Shown piece after piece: positions 24,855-35,985 of a stretch of 64,000 nucleotides of DNA (the first letter of the stretch is position 1; every line of letters begins with the position of its first letter). The position numbers and the translations under genes are program-made. The stretch comes from Ochotona curzoniae (Eukaryota > Chordata > Mammalia > Lagomorpha > Ochotonidae), in contig NW_024466599.1 of the NCBI RefSeq assembly GCF_017591425.1, positions 25,520,001 to 25,584,000 on the forward strand, given 5' to 3'. Under the pieces are notes generated by a model. That model had not been told where the DNA came from and did no database searches. It saw only the letters and a program-made list of their open reading frames with translations.

Positions 24855-24944
24855 ATGGCCAGCTGCGCAGTGAAAGCCGCAGCCAGGCCTCTGCTTCTGA
24901 TTGCACTCCTCGGCATGCTGGAGGTGGTGCAAGGGGAACCAGAG
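24855..24944 (+). other. Candidate cryptic first exon: signal-peptide-like 30 codons plus splice donor
   Basis: ATG at 24855 has a good context (A at -3, G at +4). It is followed by a positively charged start (MASCAVKAAARP), a hydrophobic core (LLLIALLGML) and VVQG, with a plausible signal-peptidase site after the Gly (Val at -3, Gly at -1). The frame continues EPE and meets a consensus donor GAG|GTGAGA at 24945. An in-frame upstream ATG exists at 24810. Splicing to CRIM1 exon 3 would be out of frame (phase 0 into phase 1), so it is not a simple alternative CRIM1 start. I do not recognise the protein. It may be a remnant of a secreted-protein gene, a lagomorph-specific exon, or chance. Confidence 0.3.
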
Positions 24945-26679
24945 GTGAGACTGGCAACTCAGTCTGCCCAGACCTTTCAGCGGGTGTCACTGCACCCTGC
25001 ACTCAGCATCCCTTTACCACACGGATGCTGCATCCCCTTCAGAGGCCTGGTCCTCTCCGGGCTGTGGATGCTGCTGTGTGCCTTCATTCCTTTCTTCTTG
25101 ACTTTGATCCAGGCCACTTGGCTTCAGTGTCTGCAGTGATTAGTTTGCTCTGTGACTTCTCCTGACAACTCGTTCACTCCTCCGCTCGCTTCCCCAGCTT
25201 TCTCTTCTGCCATTCCTCATCTCACTCCTGTTTGCCCTTGCTCTCTTAGCCACTTTGCACATCACCCTCTTTGTACTGAAATAACTGTGTTGGTCTGTTT
25301 CCAGAAATACTGACCCATCTGGATTTTTTACTAACACAAAATATTTGCCAATTTAACAAGCTAAGTAGTTTATGCCATCGTTTGGTGATTAAATACTATC
25401 ATATTCCTATTTTATTTCTGTTGCCTTTTTTGCTTTTTCTTCCATAGTCTAGACTCAGTCCATTTTATTTCACATGTTATCTGGATGATTGAAGTTGAAG
25501 ATCTTGCTTGGGTCTTCAAGCCTAAAAATTTACTGCTATATTGTCTGTCTTAAAAACAATTTTCATAACATCTGTAATAACTCTAACCCAGAGAGATTTT
25601 AGAATAGTGAACTTTCAAATGTCTAACAATCGATAGGGTATGGACCTAGCTGAAGATGCTGAAAGTATTCTTAGGATGATAGTCATTAAAACCATTCATT
25701 AGAGTATAAGTAGAATAAAGTAATTCCTTTAGTAATGAAGAGGAATGAGCAAAAGGCAGCAAGAATAATGAGAAAGGAGTTGTATTCTGACTGGGAGACT
25801 GATTTTCCCTTACTGAGAAAGTGCCATTTTATTGGAACTTTCAAGAAAGGATGAATTTCAATAGGTGGAGAACAAAGGCCGTCCAGACAGGCTTTGCCAC
25901 CCAACGCCACCTTGCAAATCTTACAGTGCAGTTCAGTGTGGTGGGCACTCTGCATCTGAGTGAGCACTTGTACTTCTGAGAAGCGTGTGGAAAATGGACA
26001 TGTGCAGGTTAGAATTGCAGCCTAAAGGCAAGGCTAGGTCTCAAAGAAGAGAATTTTTCACCCTCTGAACTTGAGAAAGTTAACCATGTCTCCAGACAGA
26101 GAGGAAAGAGCAAGTGGAAAGAGAAAGTCGGAGAAGCAGGAACATGCAGTCCACGATTTCATGGTGAACACTTTTCTTGATGTTGACACTTTGATGTAGT
26201 TCTGCATTTCCAAACTCGTGTTACCGAAAGTGGTGAAAACTGCCGAGCCACAGAATCGGCCCCAGCAGAAAGTTAAAGCTGTCTCTCTAAGAAATCACAT
26301 TACGTATCTATCCACCTCTGTACAGAAAGCTTCGAGGATATTGTCTGAAATCGGAGTTCTCTTTGTCTTGGGCCTGAGGTGTCCAGGATTGCCTTTTGGC
26401 AAGATGTATAATCTTCGTTGCACATCACTTAACATGAAATTGTGATCCTGGACCTGTGGCTCAGGCCACAGTGTCACTGTTGCTTACACCTGCTTAAAAT
26501 CCGGGCACCTTCTCTTCTATTGCCTTCTGTCTTATTCTCCTACTGCACTCTCCACTTCCCTTCCTCCCTCCTGCTAAAATTACTAACCATTCCCTCTGAT
26601 GGATGTGGCTAATTATAGAGCAAACGAGTAGTATGTAGGTTTCATGTTGAAGAGAATGGAATTCTAATGCTTGAAACCC
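24945..26679. other. Intronic, nothing recognised
   Basis: No exon continuing the 24855 frame was identified by eye. Short open frames only. Confidence 0.4.
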
Positions 26680-26925
26680 AAATTCACCTTGCAGTCCAGA
26701 TGCCGAGGGTCCCACCGTGGAGTACCTACGTTCAGTTTGTGGCTCAGCTCTTGATTCTGGGTTCCTGCTACTGCAGACCCTGAGACACAGCAGGAACGCC
26801 TTAGACAACTGCAAGCCAGCCACCTGCTAGGAAACCTGGATCATCTGCTGGCTCCCACCCTGACGCAATCATTGCAAGCATTTGAGGAGTGAGCCAGTGG
26901 ATGGAAACTGGCTGTATTAAAACAA
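26680..26925 (+). repeat. CSINE, older subtype, diverged
   Basis: Contains CTGGGTTCCTGCTACTGCAG and ACCCTGAGACACAGCAGG, and ends GGAGTGAGCCAGTGGATGG. This is the same internal segment as the fragment at 1-178. Confidence 0.65.
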
Positions 26926-27149
26926 CAGCAGCTGGAAAGGACAGGCATGAAGCCATGTTTGTAAAGAAGGCTCTTCACTATTAGGACAGTGTGATGATCT
27001 TGTTACGAGAGAATGTAATGGGTCTTCACAGTGTTAAAATGTTTTGTTTTATTCATAGCTTTTATCCTTTTGGTTTGTATTTGTGACCTCTTTAGACAGT
27101 TGTGATTGATGTCAGGATGAGTACATGGCTAAAACCTATAGCCCACTAT

Positions 27150-27452
27150 GGGGCTGCTGTGATGTAGTAGGTAAACCACACTACTTAGAGCATTAGCATC
27201 CATCCTTTTGGAAGCTTCAATTTGAATCCTGGCTGCTTACAATTCAGCTTCCTGTTAGTGCACCTGGGGAGTCAGCATAAGTTGGCCCAAATGTTGGGGT
27301 ACTTGACACATATATGGGAGATCTGGATACGGTTCCAGGCTCCTGGCTTCAACCTGGCACAATTCTAAGTATTGGCAGCCGTTTGGGGAGGGAACCAGCA
27401 GGTAGAAGATGTCTTGCTCACTTTGTCACTTATCTTTTAAATAAATAATATA
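27150..27452 (+). repeat. CSINE, diverged
   Basis: GCTGCTGTGATGTAGTAGG, ATTCAGCTTCCTGTTAGTGC, GGCTCCTGGCTTCAACCTGG, TTTGGGGAGGGAACCAGCAG, tail TCTTTTAAATAAATAATAT. Confidence 0.85.
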
Positions 27453-27764
27453 TAGCTCCTTGAAAAGTTAAGGCCTCGTACTTGCATTATTAATGAGTGC
27501 ATTTATTATCACTAAGCATAGATCAGTGGACATCCATGATAAACAATGTGCCACATTCTTGGTACATGTACCTTATTATGTAGAATAGATTGAAAGCACT
27601 GACTTTTAGAAGTCTGTCTCACATTAAGGTTACTAACATTAACACAGGGAAACAATGAAGGATTCTATATTTGCTAACATGGAAGATTGAACTATTTGAC
27701 AGCAAGGGGGATTTTATTGCTTTTCACAAACTGTTTTTAAAGAAAATGTTAGGAATGTATAATG

Positions 27765-28010
27765 TACTACAGTGGCTTAAAATGACACCGGAGATGCCCA
27801 CGTGTCATATCCTACTGCCAGTTCAGGTCTGGACTACTGTGCTTCTGATCCGTCTTCCCCCCAAATGTATACACCTAGCAGCAGCAAATAATGGCCCATG
27901 TGCTTGGGTCCCTGTCCCGGCCTTGGCTGTTATAATCACATGGAGTGTGAACCAGCACCCCATGTGACTGCTTGCAGTGTTACTCTTTCTCTTTGCCCTT
28001 CAGGTAAATG
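27765..28010 (+). repeat. CSINE, diverged
   Basis: CACGTGTCATATCCTACTGC, GTGCTTGGGTCCCTGTCCC, GGAGTGTGAACCAGCACCC, tail CCCTTCAGGTAAATGAAAT. The 98-codon frame overlapping it is SINE-derived. Confidence 0.72.
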
Positions 28011-28011
28011 A

Positions 28012-29519
28012 AATTAGCATATTTTTATGTGTAAGAGGGCATGAGAGAAGTATTGAGTAGTGGCAGGATTGGAATAGCTGGATAACATGCAATGTAACTT
28101 TGAAGCACAGTATGATTTAAATGTTGAAGTAATATTTTCTTTCCTTATGGGCTTTATTCTTTTAGTTTGCTGTTATATCCTGTACATTCAGTACAGCTGT
28201 TGGTCTATGATGCAGCAAGAGCTCCAGAATACTTGTATTAGTGTTCAGTGTTTAATTTGAATGTTTATATGTTACTGAACGTGTGCAGACATTGGTTAAT
28301 AGAGGTTCTGGCTGATAGAAGGTGGCAAAAGAAGTCTTTCTCCCTGGCACAGTTAAATAGCTATAGGTGCCACTCAAAATTGCCAGTGTGAAGGGGTGCT
28401 GGTTTGCCATGATAGGTGGTCCAAGAAGTCTGGTTCTTAGTAACTGTCAGTGTTTCTTCTTGAAATCTTGGGTCACTCCTTGTTCCTATTCAGACTTCTG
28501 CATCAATTTAGTTGTGGCTTTGCCATTGTAGGAAGGGGTGAGCACTTCCCATGGGGCCATCATGGGATTCAGATTTTGCATTGTCAGTCATCCATGTTGC
28601 ATTCTGTTAGTGCTGAGTCAGAGGTGCCTTAGAGGCTGACTGCGGTTCCTTGGTTCCAGTCCCTTTGTCTTTTGTTCCTAGGTTTCCTCCAACATGTCAG
28701 GTCAAGGGCATCATCCAGCCTAAATCTGTTTTCTGTTCTTTGTAATGAGCCTTTCAGCATGTGGGTAGTATAAGAAATGGAGACAGTGTTCATAGTGCCT
28801 GCAACTTTGTGGGTCCGTGGTTTTAGCTGGAGATGCTCGGATACGTTAGGATTAATTTTAGTACACTGTAGGCTTAAAAATGGCAGATAAATTAAATCAG
28901 CTTGTTTTCAGAACCGAGACTTTCAAAAGACAAATACTGCTGTATTCCAGGGACTCACTCTAAGCCAACAGTCAGGAGTTGTTGAACCACATAACCACTA
29001 AAAGCTTTCAATAGAGTATGTTTTTAACTATTTAAAATAATTACCATGCTGGACCTGGAGACCTTTGAAAAGTCCATAAAGTTAATTATACCTTGAGACA
29101 CACCCTCTGCTTAGTTAGGTAAGGACTGCATTAGTTTCACAATGCTCCTTTGTTTAAAAAAAAAAAAATCAATGCAGTTGGAGTACAGTATTACGGTAAA
29201 GAGCAATTCGTTGTATGCAGACATGTCTAAAAGTAAGATAATGGTAATAAATTATACAGCTGTTAAAGGCTTCAGCCCTTTTGGAATTGCTACATAGCAA
29301 GGAGCAGAAGGCTTTGTGAACTTAGTGCATTTTTGCATTCTTTGGGTTGATACTGCCTGGTTAACGTGTACTAGATGGAGTCCTTTAGGTTTAAATCCTC
29401 TGAGTCTGAAAGTTCACATTGTTAAATTTGCTTCTGTGACTTATAAAAAAAAATCCTGGAATCTTTCACAACTATTTGAAAATTAGTAGGTAATGATAAA
29501 CATAGCCCATGATAGGTAT
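28012..29519. other. Intronic, nothing recognised
   Basis: Includes an A12-type run at about 29157-29168. No feature identified. Confidence 0.45.
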
Positions 29520-29660
29520 GTAGTGCCGGGTAACATTTGTTACTTGTTTTTCAAAAAACCAGTGAGGTGGAGACATTTGTTAGCCATTTTTACAGATGAA
29601 GAAACTGATGCTACAGATGATCACTCATGGCCACACGCTAGTAGTCTGAGCTGAATGAGC
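29520..29660 (-). repeat. MIR SINE fragment
   Basis: TTTTACAGATGAAGAAACTG followed by CTCATGGCCACACGCTAGTA matches the antisense MIR core ('ttttacagatgaggaaactga...aggtcacacagctagt'). Confidence 0.68.
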
Positions 29661-30279
29661 TGGGTAGGTGTACATTAAGAGAAATATAGAGATACTTGAG
29701 GTGGTGAAGAGTGGAAGAGGATGTTGGTGAGGAATGTAATCACTGACTGGCTGCCATTGCCAACCAGACATCATACTGGGCAGGGAGAAACAACTTTGTG
29801 TAAGAGTAAGTCCCACCCCTGCTACTTCCTTTGGCCAAGGATTGCCTAGATCTGAGTATGAATTATTAGTGATGTAGTATGACATTTTATAAAATAGATA
29901 TCCGTACTATAGTCTGTTATAGAAATAGGCTGCAAGAGAGAGCTAGAGTTGTTGGGGAGGCAGATGAAGAGCTGTATCACAGCTTTTACTCGAAGATGAC
30001 TGGAAAGCTCAGGTCTTTTGATAGACCATGTGTTGTTCAATTTGGCATCTACAGATCCGTAGCAGAGTGCTCAGGGAGCAATTTGTGCCCCCAAAATGTT
30101 GAGTGAGGCAGCAGCACTGTGGCCCGTGGGTTCATCCTGGGGAAGAACATCTAAGGGGAATGGCACAAGCGGCACAGGAGCCAGGCAGGGTGTGGTGTGT
30201 GCTCTTCAGCAACAGGACTGTGGATTGTCATCACGTGAGGTGGTAGGTGGGAGTGTGGCCAGCTGCTGCATCACTCTCC
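29661..30279. other. Intronic, nothing recognised
   Basis: Short overlapping open frames only. Confidence 0.4.
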
Positions 30280-30560
30280 TTTTCCTTACACTCCATCCCC
30301 TACTGGGAAGTAGCCCCACTCCCCAGATTCTTCCAAAATCTGCCTTAAATCCTGTCCATATGTCAAGGCCTTGATAAAATGTTCCACTTCCTCCCTGACG
30401 CTTTCTGAGCAGCAGTTATGCTGTCACCTCTTCCAACTTCAAGTGCTTTGAGTTACGGTGGTTTTTTTTCCTCTGGTACTCGCGTGCCATTTCCTAACAT
30501 GCTGCCTTGGCTCACCTCTTTGACGTGTTGTGTTATTTAACCTTTTCTGTATTGGTACAT
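30280..30560 (+). repeat. L2/L3-like LINE 3' fragment
   Basis: CCTGTCCATATGTCAAGGCC followed by TGTTCCACTTCCTCCCTGAC resembles the sense 3' region ('...aggcccagctcaaatgccacctcctccctgaagccttccctg') of L2/L3. Confidence 0.42.
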
Positions 30561-31945
30561 GGTTGTTGATGCAAAGACCTGGGATTCCCCTGCTAGCCTT
30601 GCCATTGATGAAGGGGAGAAGCAGAAGCCCATGATTGTGTAGAGCACAGTGCAAAAGCCCATGATTATTTGACTAGGATTTAATATATGCTGTCTAGTGC
30701 CCCTCTCCATCTCAGATCCCAGTGCTGAGTTTGTGGATGCAATGCACTGTGTGTACTACTCACCATGGGCCGAGTCACAGCTTGGAAATGTTAGTGAATG
30801 ATGGAGTGAATACTGCTTTGGTGCTCCAAATAATTATGTGATTCACAGCCTTTAAAAATAGCATCCCAGGAATTAAGCATATAGAGTAAGACCTCAGCTA
30901 CTGGATAGAATTATTCAGAAATAATTTTACAAGAGCACTGGACAGAATTTTCCTGTTAAAACTCATTGAGCAGGAGCGTAAGAAGTAGCCACTTGATTCC
31001 TTGCTTTGCTTAAAAGTCATTTAGTCACTTAGATATATATCAGCTTTATATACTACTGCTCAATGTTGAGTTGTGATTAGAAATTAATCTGAGTTTTTTT
31101 CTGATATAAGAAAATTGGTTTCTTTTAAAAGCTTTTTGCTTTACAGTAACATAAATAAGGAAGGAAATTCCCTTAGTGCCCTTGGCATTGCTAATTAAAA
31201 ATTCCTTTTCTGACCCCAAAATAGGCTCCCTAGTGACAGACTATGTAGTCACCAGCATTCTTATCTAAAGGTCAGATGTGGTGAGACGTTCTAAACACAC
31301 TCTTCAGTGGCTTTTGGGCTAGATGTCTTAGGTTCAAGATTATTGCTTCTGAACAGCCATAGATTATGAAAAATGTACCACAAAGAGACCTTTGCAGTTC
31401 ATTGATTTAACAGTGGCAAATTAGGTTGTTCTTAATACACCAAGAAAATCTATAGCATAATAAAGGTCTGTTCTTGGAAGCAGATATGTTGTGAAGCACC
31501 TGTACAGGGGCAGATTGCTTAGAATCAACTATCCAATTGTGTTATGCTCATTATTGCATATGTCAAAAGTCATGCGCTGGTAAACCCCTTTCTTTGTAAA
31601 AAAAAAAAAAAACTTCTTTCTAAGGCTGGGGATGGGAGTAAAGAGGAATACTGAAGTCAGACAGTTATGGATGTGTAACAGAAAGCAGAAATATGGGGGG
31701 AAATGAAACAATGTCATATATTTGGCACCAGATTGGGTCTCTGAAATGCATGGTGTAGAATCAGTAAGAACAGTTTCTGAAAAGACATGGTGAGTGTCCT
31801 GGCTTGTGTAAAAGTGTACTTTCTGACAAGGATGCTTTGGGATGGTAAAAGAATCAGAGTGTTTGTACAAACCTTAATCTCCTGTGGAAATTCTGAATTT
31901 ACTATTCTAGGGAATTACAAAAAACTTACACAAAAAAATGGAGTT
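30561..31945. other. Intronic, nothing recognised
   Basis: AT-rich; A15-type run near 31597-31612. Confidence 0.45.
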
Positions 31946-32100
31946 AAAAGATGTGTTACTTTGCTGTGGATACGCAACAAGATGGAGGAATCCATCATGG
32001 GGCGAGGATTGGGGAGGAAAGGGGGAATTCCAGTACCTAAAAGCTGTACCACATAATGCAACGTAATAAATTGGAAAAAAAAAAAAGATGTATTACTTTG
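31946..32100 (+). mobile_element. 5'-truncated L1 3' end with target-site duplication
   Basis: The insert at 31964-32082 is about 119 bp of lagomorph L1 3'UTR type (GGGGAGGAAAGGGGGAATTCC, TGTACCACATAATGCAACG). It has a polyadenylation signal AATAAA and a short A tail. It is flanked by 18-bp direct repeats AAAAGATGTGTTACTTTG (31946-31963) and AAAAGATGTATTACTTTG (32083-32100), one mismatch. All coding sequence is missing. Confidence 0.85.
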
Positions 32101-32166
32101 GATGCAAAAAATGTTTGACATCCATGCAATTTTTCCTTCATATGCATTTCCATGAACATTTTATAG
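32101..32166. repeat. Old interspersed repeat fragment shared with 57985-58040
   Basis: ATCCATGCAATTTTTCCTTC and ATATGCATTTCCATGAACAT. A related order is seen at 57985-58040 (ATCCATGCATAGCTTTTTTC, ATATGCATTTTCCATGAATT). The family name was not resolved. Confidence 0.45.
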
Positions 32167-33624
32167 TGGACATTGCAGTGCTGTGCTGAGTAAACAGCTT
32201 TGTGAATTATACATTTACATTTAAGATAACTTGAGCTATCTCAACTCTTTTAAGCTCAGCTAACATCCCTAATAAGCATCAGTAGTTACTTAGTTAAACA
32301 TTGTGTATGTGCCCTAAGGAGTATCTGACTGAGGCATTTGTGTTTGCCTCTTTAAAAAATCTTGAATAGAGAAGACACTGACAAACTAGATCTCCAAGTT
32401 GAATTGAGGATTGGGAAAGTTACCAGCCTAGATGACAGAGCTCTGTGACTGACCCGTAAATCAGGGAGATACAGCAGCTTTTTAATTTAGTGGAGAAAAA
32501 TTACATCAGCTCGTTCATCAGGATCCCAGAATCACTAACGAAAGCCTGTGAGGTTTGCTCTCTGCCCTCCATCCATCTCTGACCTCTTCTTTTGTGTGTC
32601 TCATGCTATTCACTGCAGGGTGCATTATTTGATTCATGGTTACAATGCAAACAAAAGATAGCATTGATTGAAACTTGGAATTTTTAAAAGTGGCTTTCTC
32701 AAGGAATAGAGTAGCTGTGGTTTTAAGGCGGAGAAGCAAGGGAAAAAAATGAAGAAAACAAACTGGCCAAGTTGGGAGGAAGTAAAGAAGTCACACTCTG
32801 TTCTCATTAGTTAGGCAAGATATCCGCTGACCCCTCCGAAGACTGGGCATGGGGCTGCGTCTGCACCATGCTGAGATGAGCTTTAAGTCATTCACAGGAG
32901 ATGTTCAGGTACCTCAGGTCCACCACAAAACCAAGGAGCAAAATGAGAATACAGAAGCATTATTTTAAACTGTGAGGAAATCGGGATATGATAGAACTTT
33001 GCAGATGCAAGGGGCTTCAGACGTTTGAATCACACAAACCAAGGACCTGGAAGAATACACCAGGCAACACTTGAGGTATTCTATTATCTGTAATGCTAAG
33101 GGATCCTGTCTAGTCTTACCAGCTTCTCTGATCTGAGTATCCATTTTCTCTGTCTAGGTTTCAGGTTCTGAATGGGCCGGGGAAGATGCCAGATGTCCAA
33201 ACTTCCTGGTGGAGATTCTCTGTGGTAGTCCCATGAGAGCTGGAGCTTTGACCCTAGCCCCGGGATCCTCTGTATGGGCAGGTTGCTCTTGTATTCTGTC
33301 TTGGCAGGCCTGCCATCTCTCGCACTGATCCCAGCAAGGCTCTGCCTGTGTGGATGGTGAGCCCGTCAGCACCTGGATGCTGGACAGCACCGCAGCCATC
33401 CTTTGACCAGAGATGGCTCTTCTGACCTCTCTCCACAGCTCCAATTATAGAAAGGGTTATTTTGGTTTGGTTTGTGTATTTTTTTTTCCTGACTTCATGA
33501 AAAATAAGCTTTGTAAATCAATTGGAGTCTAAGCCATTCGAAGTATTATGTAAGAGATTGAATAATTGTCAGGGCAAGGTGCAAGCTAGAGGCAAAAACA
33601 AAGAAGGCTGTGGTGATGAGAGTG
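32167..33624. other. Intronic, mostly nothing recognised
   Basis: Includes a GC-richer block at about 33150-33450 with 60-96 codon open frames on the - strand. No domain recognised. Confidence 0.4.
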
Positions 33625-33770
33625 TGTCGTTGGAACTGGAGTCAGATTTCCCAAGGGCCCCGGCTTCTGGCTCTGCCTCAGCATTCATTAGCTGAGTGAT
33701 CCTTAGGAAAGTCATTTGACTTTTCTAAGCCACTTTTTTCTTCACTTGTATTTAAAAATGTATGAATTAG
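33625..33770 (+). repeat. MIR SINE
   Basis: CTTCTGGCTCTGCCTCAGCA, TTAGCTGAGTGATCCTTAGG, AAAGTCATTTGACTTTTCTA match the sense MIR ('ggctctgccacttactagctgtgtgaccttgggcaagt'). Confidence 0.72.
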
Positions 33771-34059
33771 TTTTCTTCTTTGACTAGTAAGGTCCTGCAG
33801 GCAGAATCATTCTACATTTTTACACAAGGACAAGTATGCTGATTCTTCTACTCAATTGTGATTAGATCTCCAATCTCCAGCTTACCTGCTTTTCACTCCT
33901 TAATTATTGGGAGGATTAGATTGGTTTGCTGAAAACTCTGAATCATGAAACATTTCAAAAGAAGTCTAGTCTTTCTGCTTAATGTTTATTTGCATAAAGA
34001 ATCTAGGGTCTATGATGAGTAATGGTTTTCTATGTCTCAGCTTTTATTAAAATACCTAG

Positions 34060-34112
34060 CTTAGTGTATAGCAGTTATTAAATATTTATGGAGTTAATGA
34101 ATGAAGAACAAA
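34060..34112 (+). repeat. L2/MIR-like 3' terminus
   Basis: AGTTATTAAATATTTATGGA then GTTAATGAATGAAG, like the sense L2 3' end ('caataaatatttgttgaatgaatga'). Confidence 0.4.
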
Positions 34113-34235
34113 TCTGAGCACTTTTAATGAATAGCTGTAGAGCTTTGGTAAAAAGCCCATGCACTACTCACTTGAGTCTTTATCATGTGATTCTTTGGTA
34201 TTCTTTGTTTACTTCCACATTTGAAAGGGCATAGC

Positions 34236-34514
34236 ACTGGGGCAGGCATTTGGCAGTTGCTTTAGTTGCTACTTCTCATGCTCGTTTCCTGTGTCAGACT
34301 CGCTAGATTCATGCTCCAGCTCTGCTCCCATTTCCCATTCCAACTTCTGACAGTTTATACCTTGGGGAGGTAGTGGCGATAACTGGAACAGTTAGGATCT
34401 TGCCACTCATGTGGCAACCCCGAATTGAATTCTCAGCTCCTGGGCTTGGCCTGTCTTATTCCTAGCCGTTTCAGACATTAGAGCAGTCCCCACTGAATGG
34501 GAACTCTGTATATA
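34236..34514 (+). repeat. CSINE, old, diverged
   Basis: GGGGCAGGCATTTGGCAG, CCCATTCCAACTTCTGACAG, CTCAGCTCCTGGGCTTGGCC. The A-rich tail is replaced by the adjacent antisense copy. Confidence 0.6.
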
Positions 34515-34802
34515 GTTATATATTTGTTTGAAAGGCAGAGTTACAGAGATAAATGGAAAGCTCCTCTCCTGTTTTGGTTTATTCCCCCAAAATACCTGTA
34601 ACAGCTGAGGTTAGGCCAGGTTGAAGCTGGGAGCTGAAAACAGCCTGCGTTTGCAGCAGGGTGCCAGGTGCACACGAGCTTGGAACCATCATCCTCTGTT
34701 TTTCCAGGTGCATTTTCAGGACAGATCAGAAGTGGAACATCACCCATATGAGATGACCGTGTTACAAGCAACAGTTTAAACTGCTGTGCCACATGCCAGC
34801 CC
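34515..34802 (-). repeat. CSINE, diverged, antisense
   Basis: TTTGAAAGGCAGAGTTACAG, GAGCTTGGAACCATCATCC, GACAGATCAGAAGTGGAACA, CTGCTGTGCCACATGCCAGC. It lies tail to tail with the + copy just upstream. Confidence 0.82.
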
Positions 34803-35787
34803 CCTAAAATAATTTTTAAAAGTTACAGACTCCCATTGTTTATATGATGCATTTTCTTAGGAAACTTAATGCAGAGGCTCCAATGTTATATGTCCTTTCT
34901 CGTCTTCCGGCACAGATAGGAAGTTTCAGCCACCCACATACAGGCTTACCTTTGTCGGACTCCGAGCGTGTGTTTTCCACATGATGAAGATAGCCAGATG
35001 ATGAAGTCCTGTCCTATGCACCAGACAGAAGTGATCAGGCAGGATTTCACTTCATGCCAATTACAGCTGCACCCCTCCCTTCCTCTTCCCCCCCTTCCTG
35101 CAGGTAAAATATTGTATGGGCAGCGGCTTCCCCATGGGGACTGAGGGGCAAAAGCAAAAGCATAACACTCAACTACCAGCAGCTTGGTGGAATCTCTATA
35201 ATGTGCCAGGTTATATTTGGTGACATTGTTGCTGCAAATTAATACAAATTCTCAACTCTCAGGGTGTGAATTTTGAGAGTTGGCTCATCGTGAGTCACTG
35301 TGTACTCTTGTTCATTATTGTACTTATTTGTGGAATCATTAGCTCCTATGATGTATTCAGAAATAAGAGAACCCTGGGATTTGAGAGCGACACTGATGTT
35401 GAGTATAGTTTTTTTCCTCAGCAGCAACTGTAACCTCCACTTGCTGTGAAAGCCTCTAACAGCTCACCTGCTCTGTCCCATCTGCTGTTAGGATTCCGTT
35501 TCAGGCTTGAGATAGTGGGCTTATGGGTTGCAGTAGTTTTATAGAGAAGAAGAGATTGTCTGGGACATTGATAAAATGGCTTGCCGCAGTCTTACACCTA
35601 GAATCAACTGTCCTACATACACATATTTATACACACACATGTGGTTGTTATTTTGTGATGTTTGTGTGTGTCAGGAAGAAGCACCCTCTAGGAGGAGAGG
35701 AGAGAATGGTAGACTTTTTGACCCTCAGGAGTGAATGCAAGTGTCCATCTTCAGCTGTCATCCCAGAAACTGTAGAGTTGTGATTTG
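34803..35787. other. Intronic, nothing recognised
   Basis: Short CA/TG runs around 35618-35670. No other feature identified. Confidence 0.45.
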
Positions 35788-35845
35788 GCAGCCTGTGTTT
35801 TAATCGAGCACTCCAGCATGCTCAGGATTGAGAGCCTGTGATCTG
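35788..35845 (+). mobile_element. MER5-like DNA transposon end
   Basis: CAGCCTGTGTTTTAATCGAG, CACTCCAGCATGCTCAGG, TGAGAGCC match the right half of MER5A ('gcaatctgtgttttaacaagccctcc...tgagaacc'). Confidence 0.55.
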
Positions 35846-35985
35846 AAAAGCATTGGAAAGCCTGCCCTTGGAAATCACAGGAGCTGTATCCTGATGGGCT
35901 TTGTAGGCCCAGAAAAACTTTGGCAGATGTTAAAGAACCAGGCTAGGAACAAGGTGGGGAGTTAAAACAGCCTGGGGTTCTTAAG
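35846..35985 (-). repeat. Possible L2 fragment
   Basis: GGGCTTTGTAGGCCCAG followed by AAAAACTTTGGCAG resembles antisense L2 ('gggccttgtaggccatggtaaggactttgg'). Confidence 0.42.

Noticed and set aside
24855..24944. Alternative first exon of CRIM1
   Set aside because: Its donor is phase 0 whereas exon 3 needs phase 1, so splicing into CRIM1 would break the frame.
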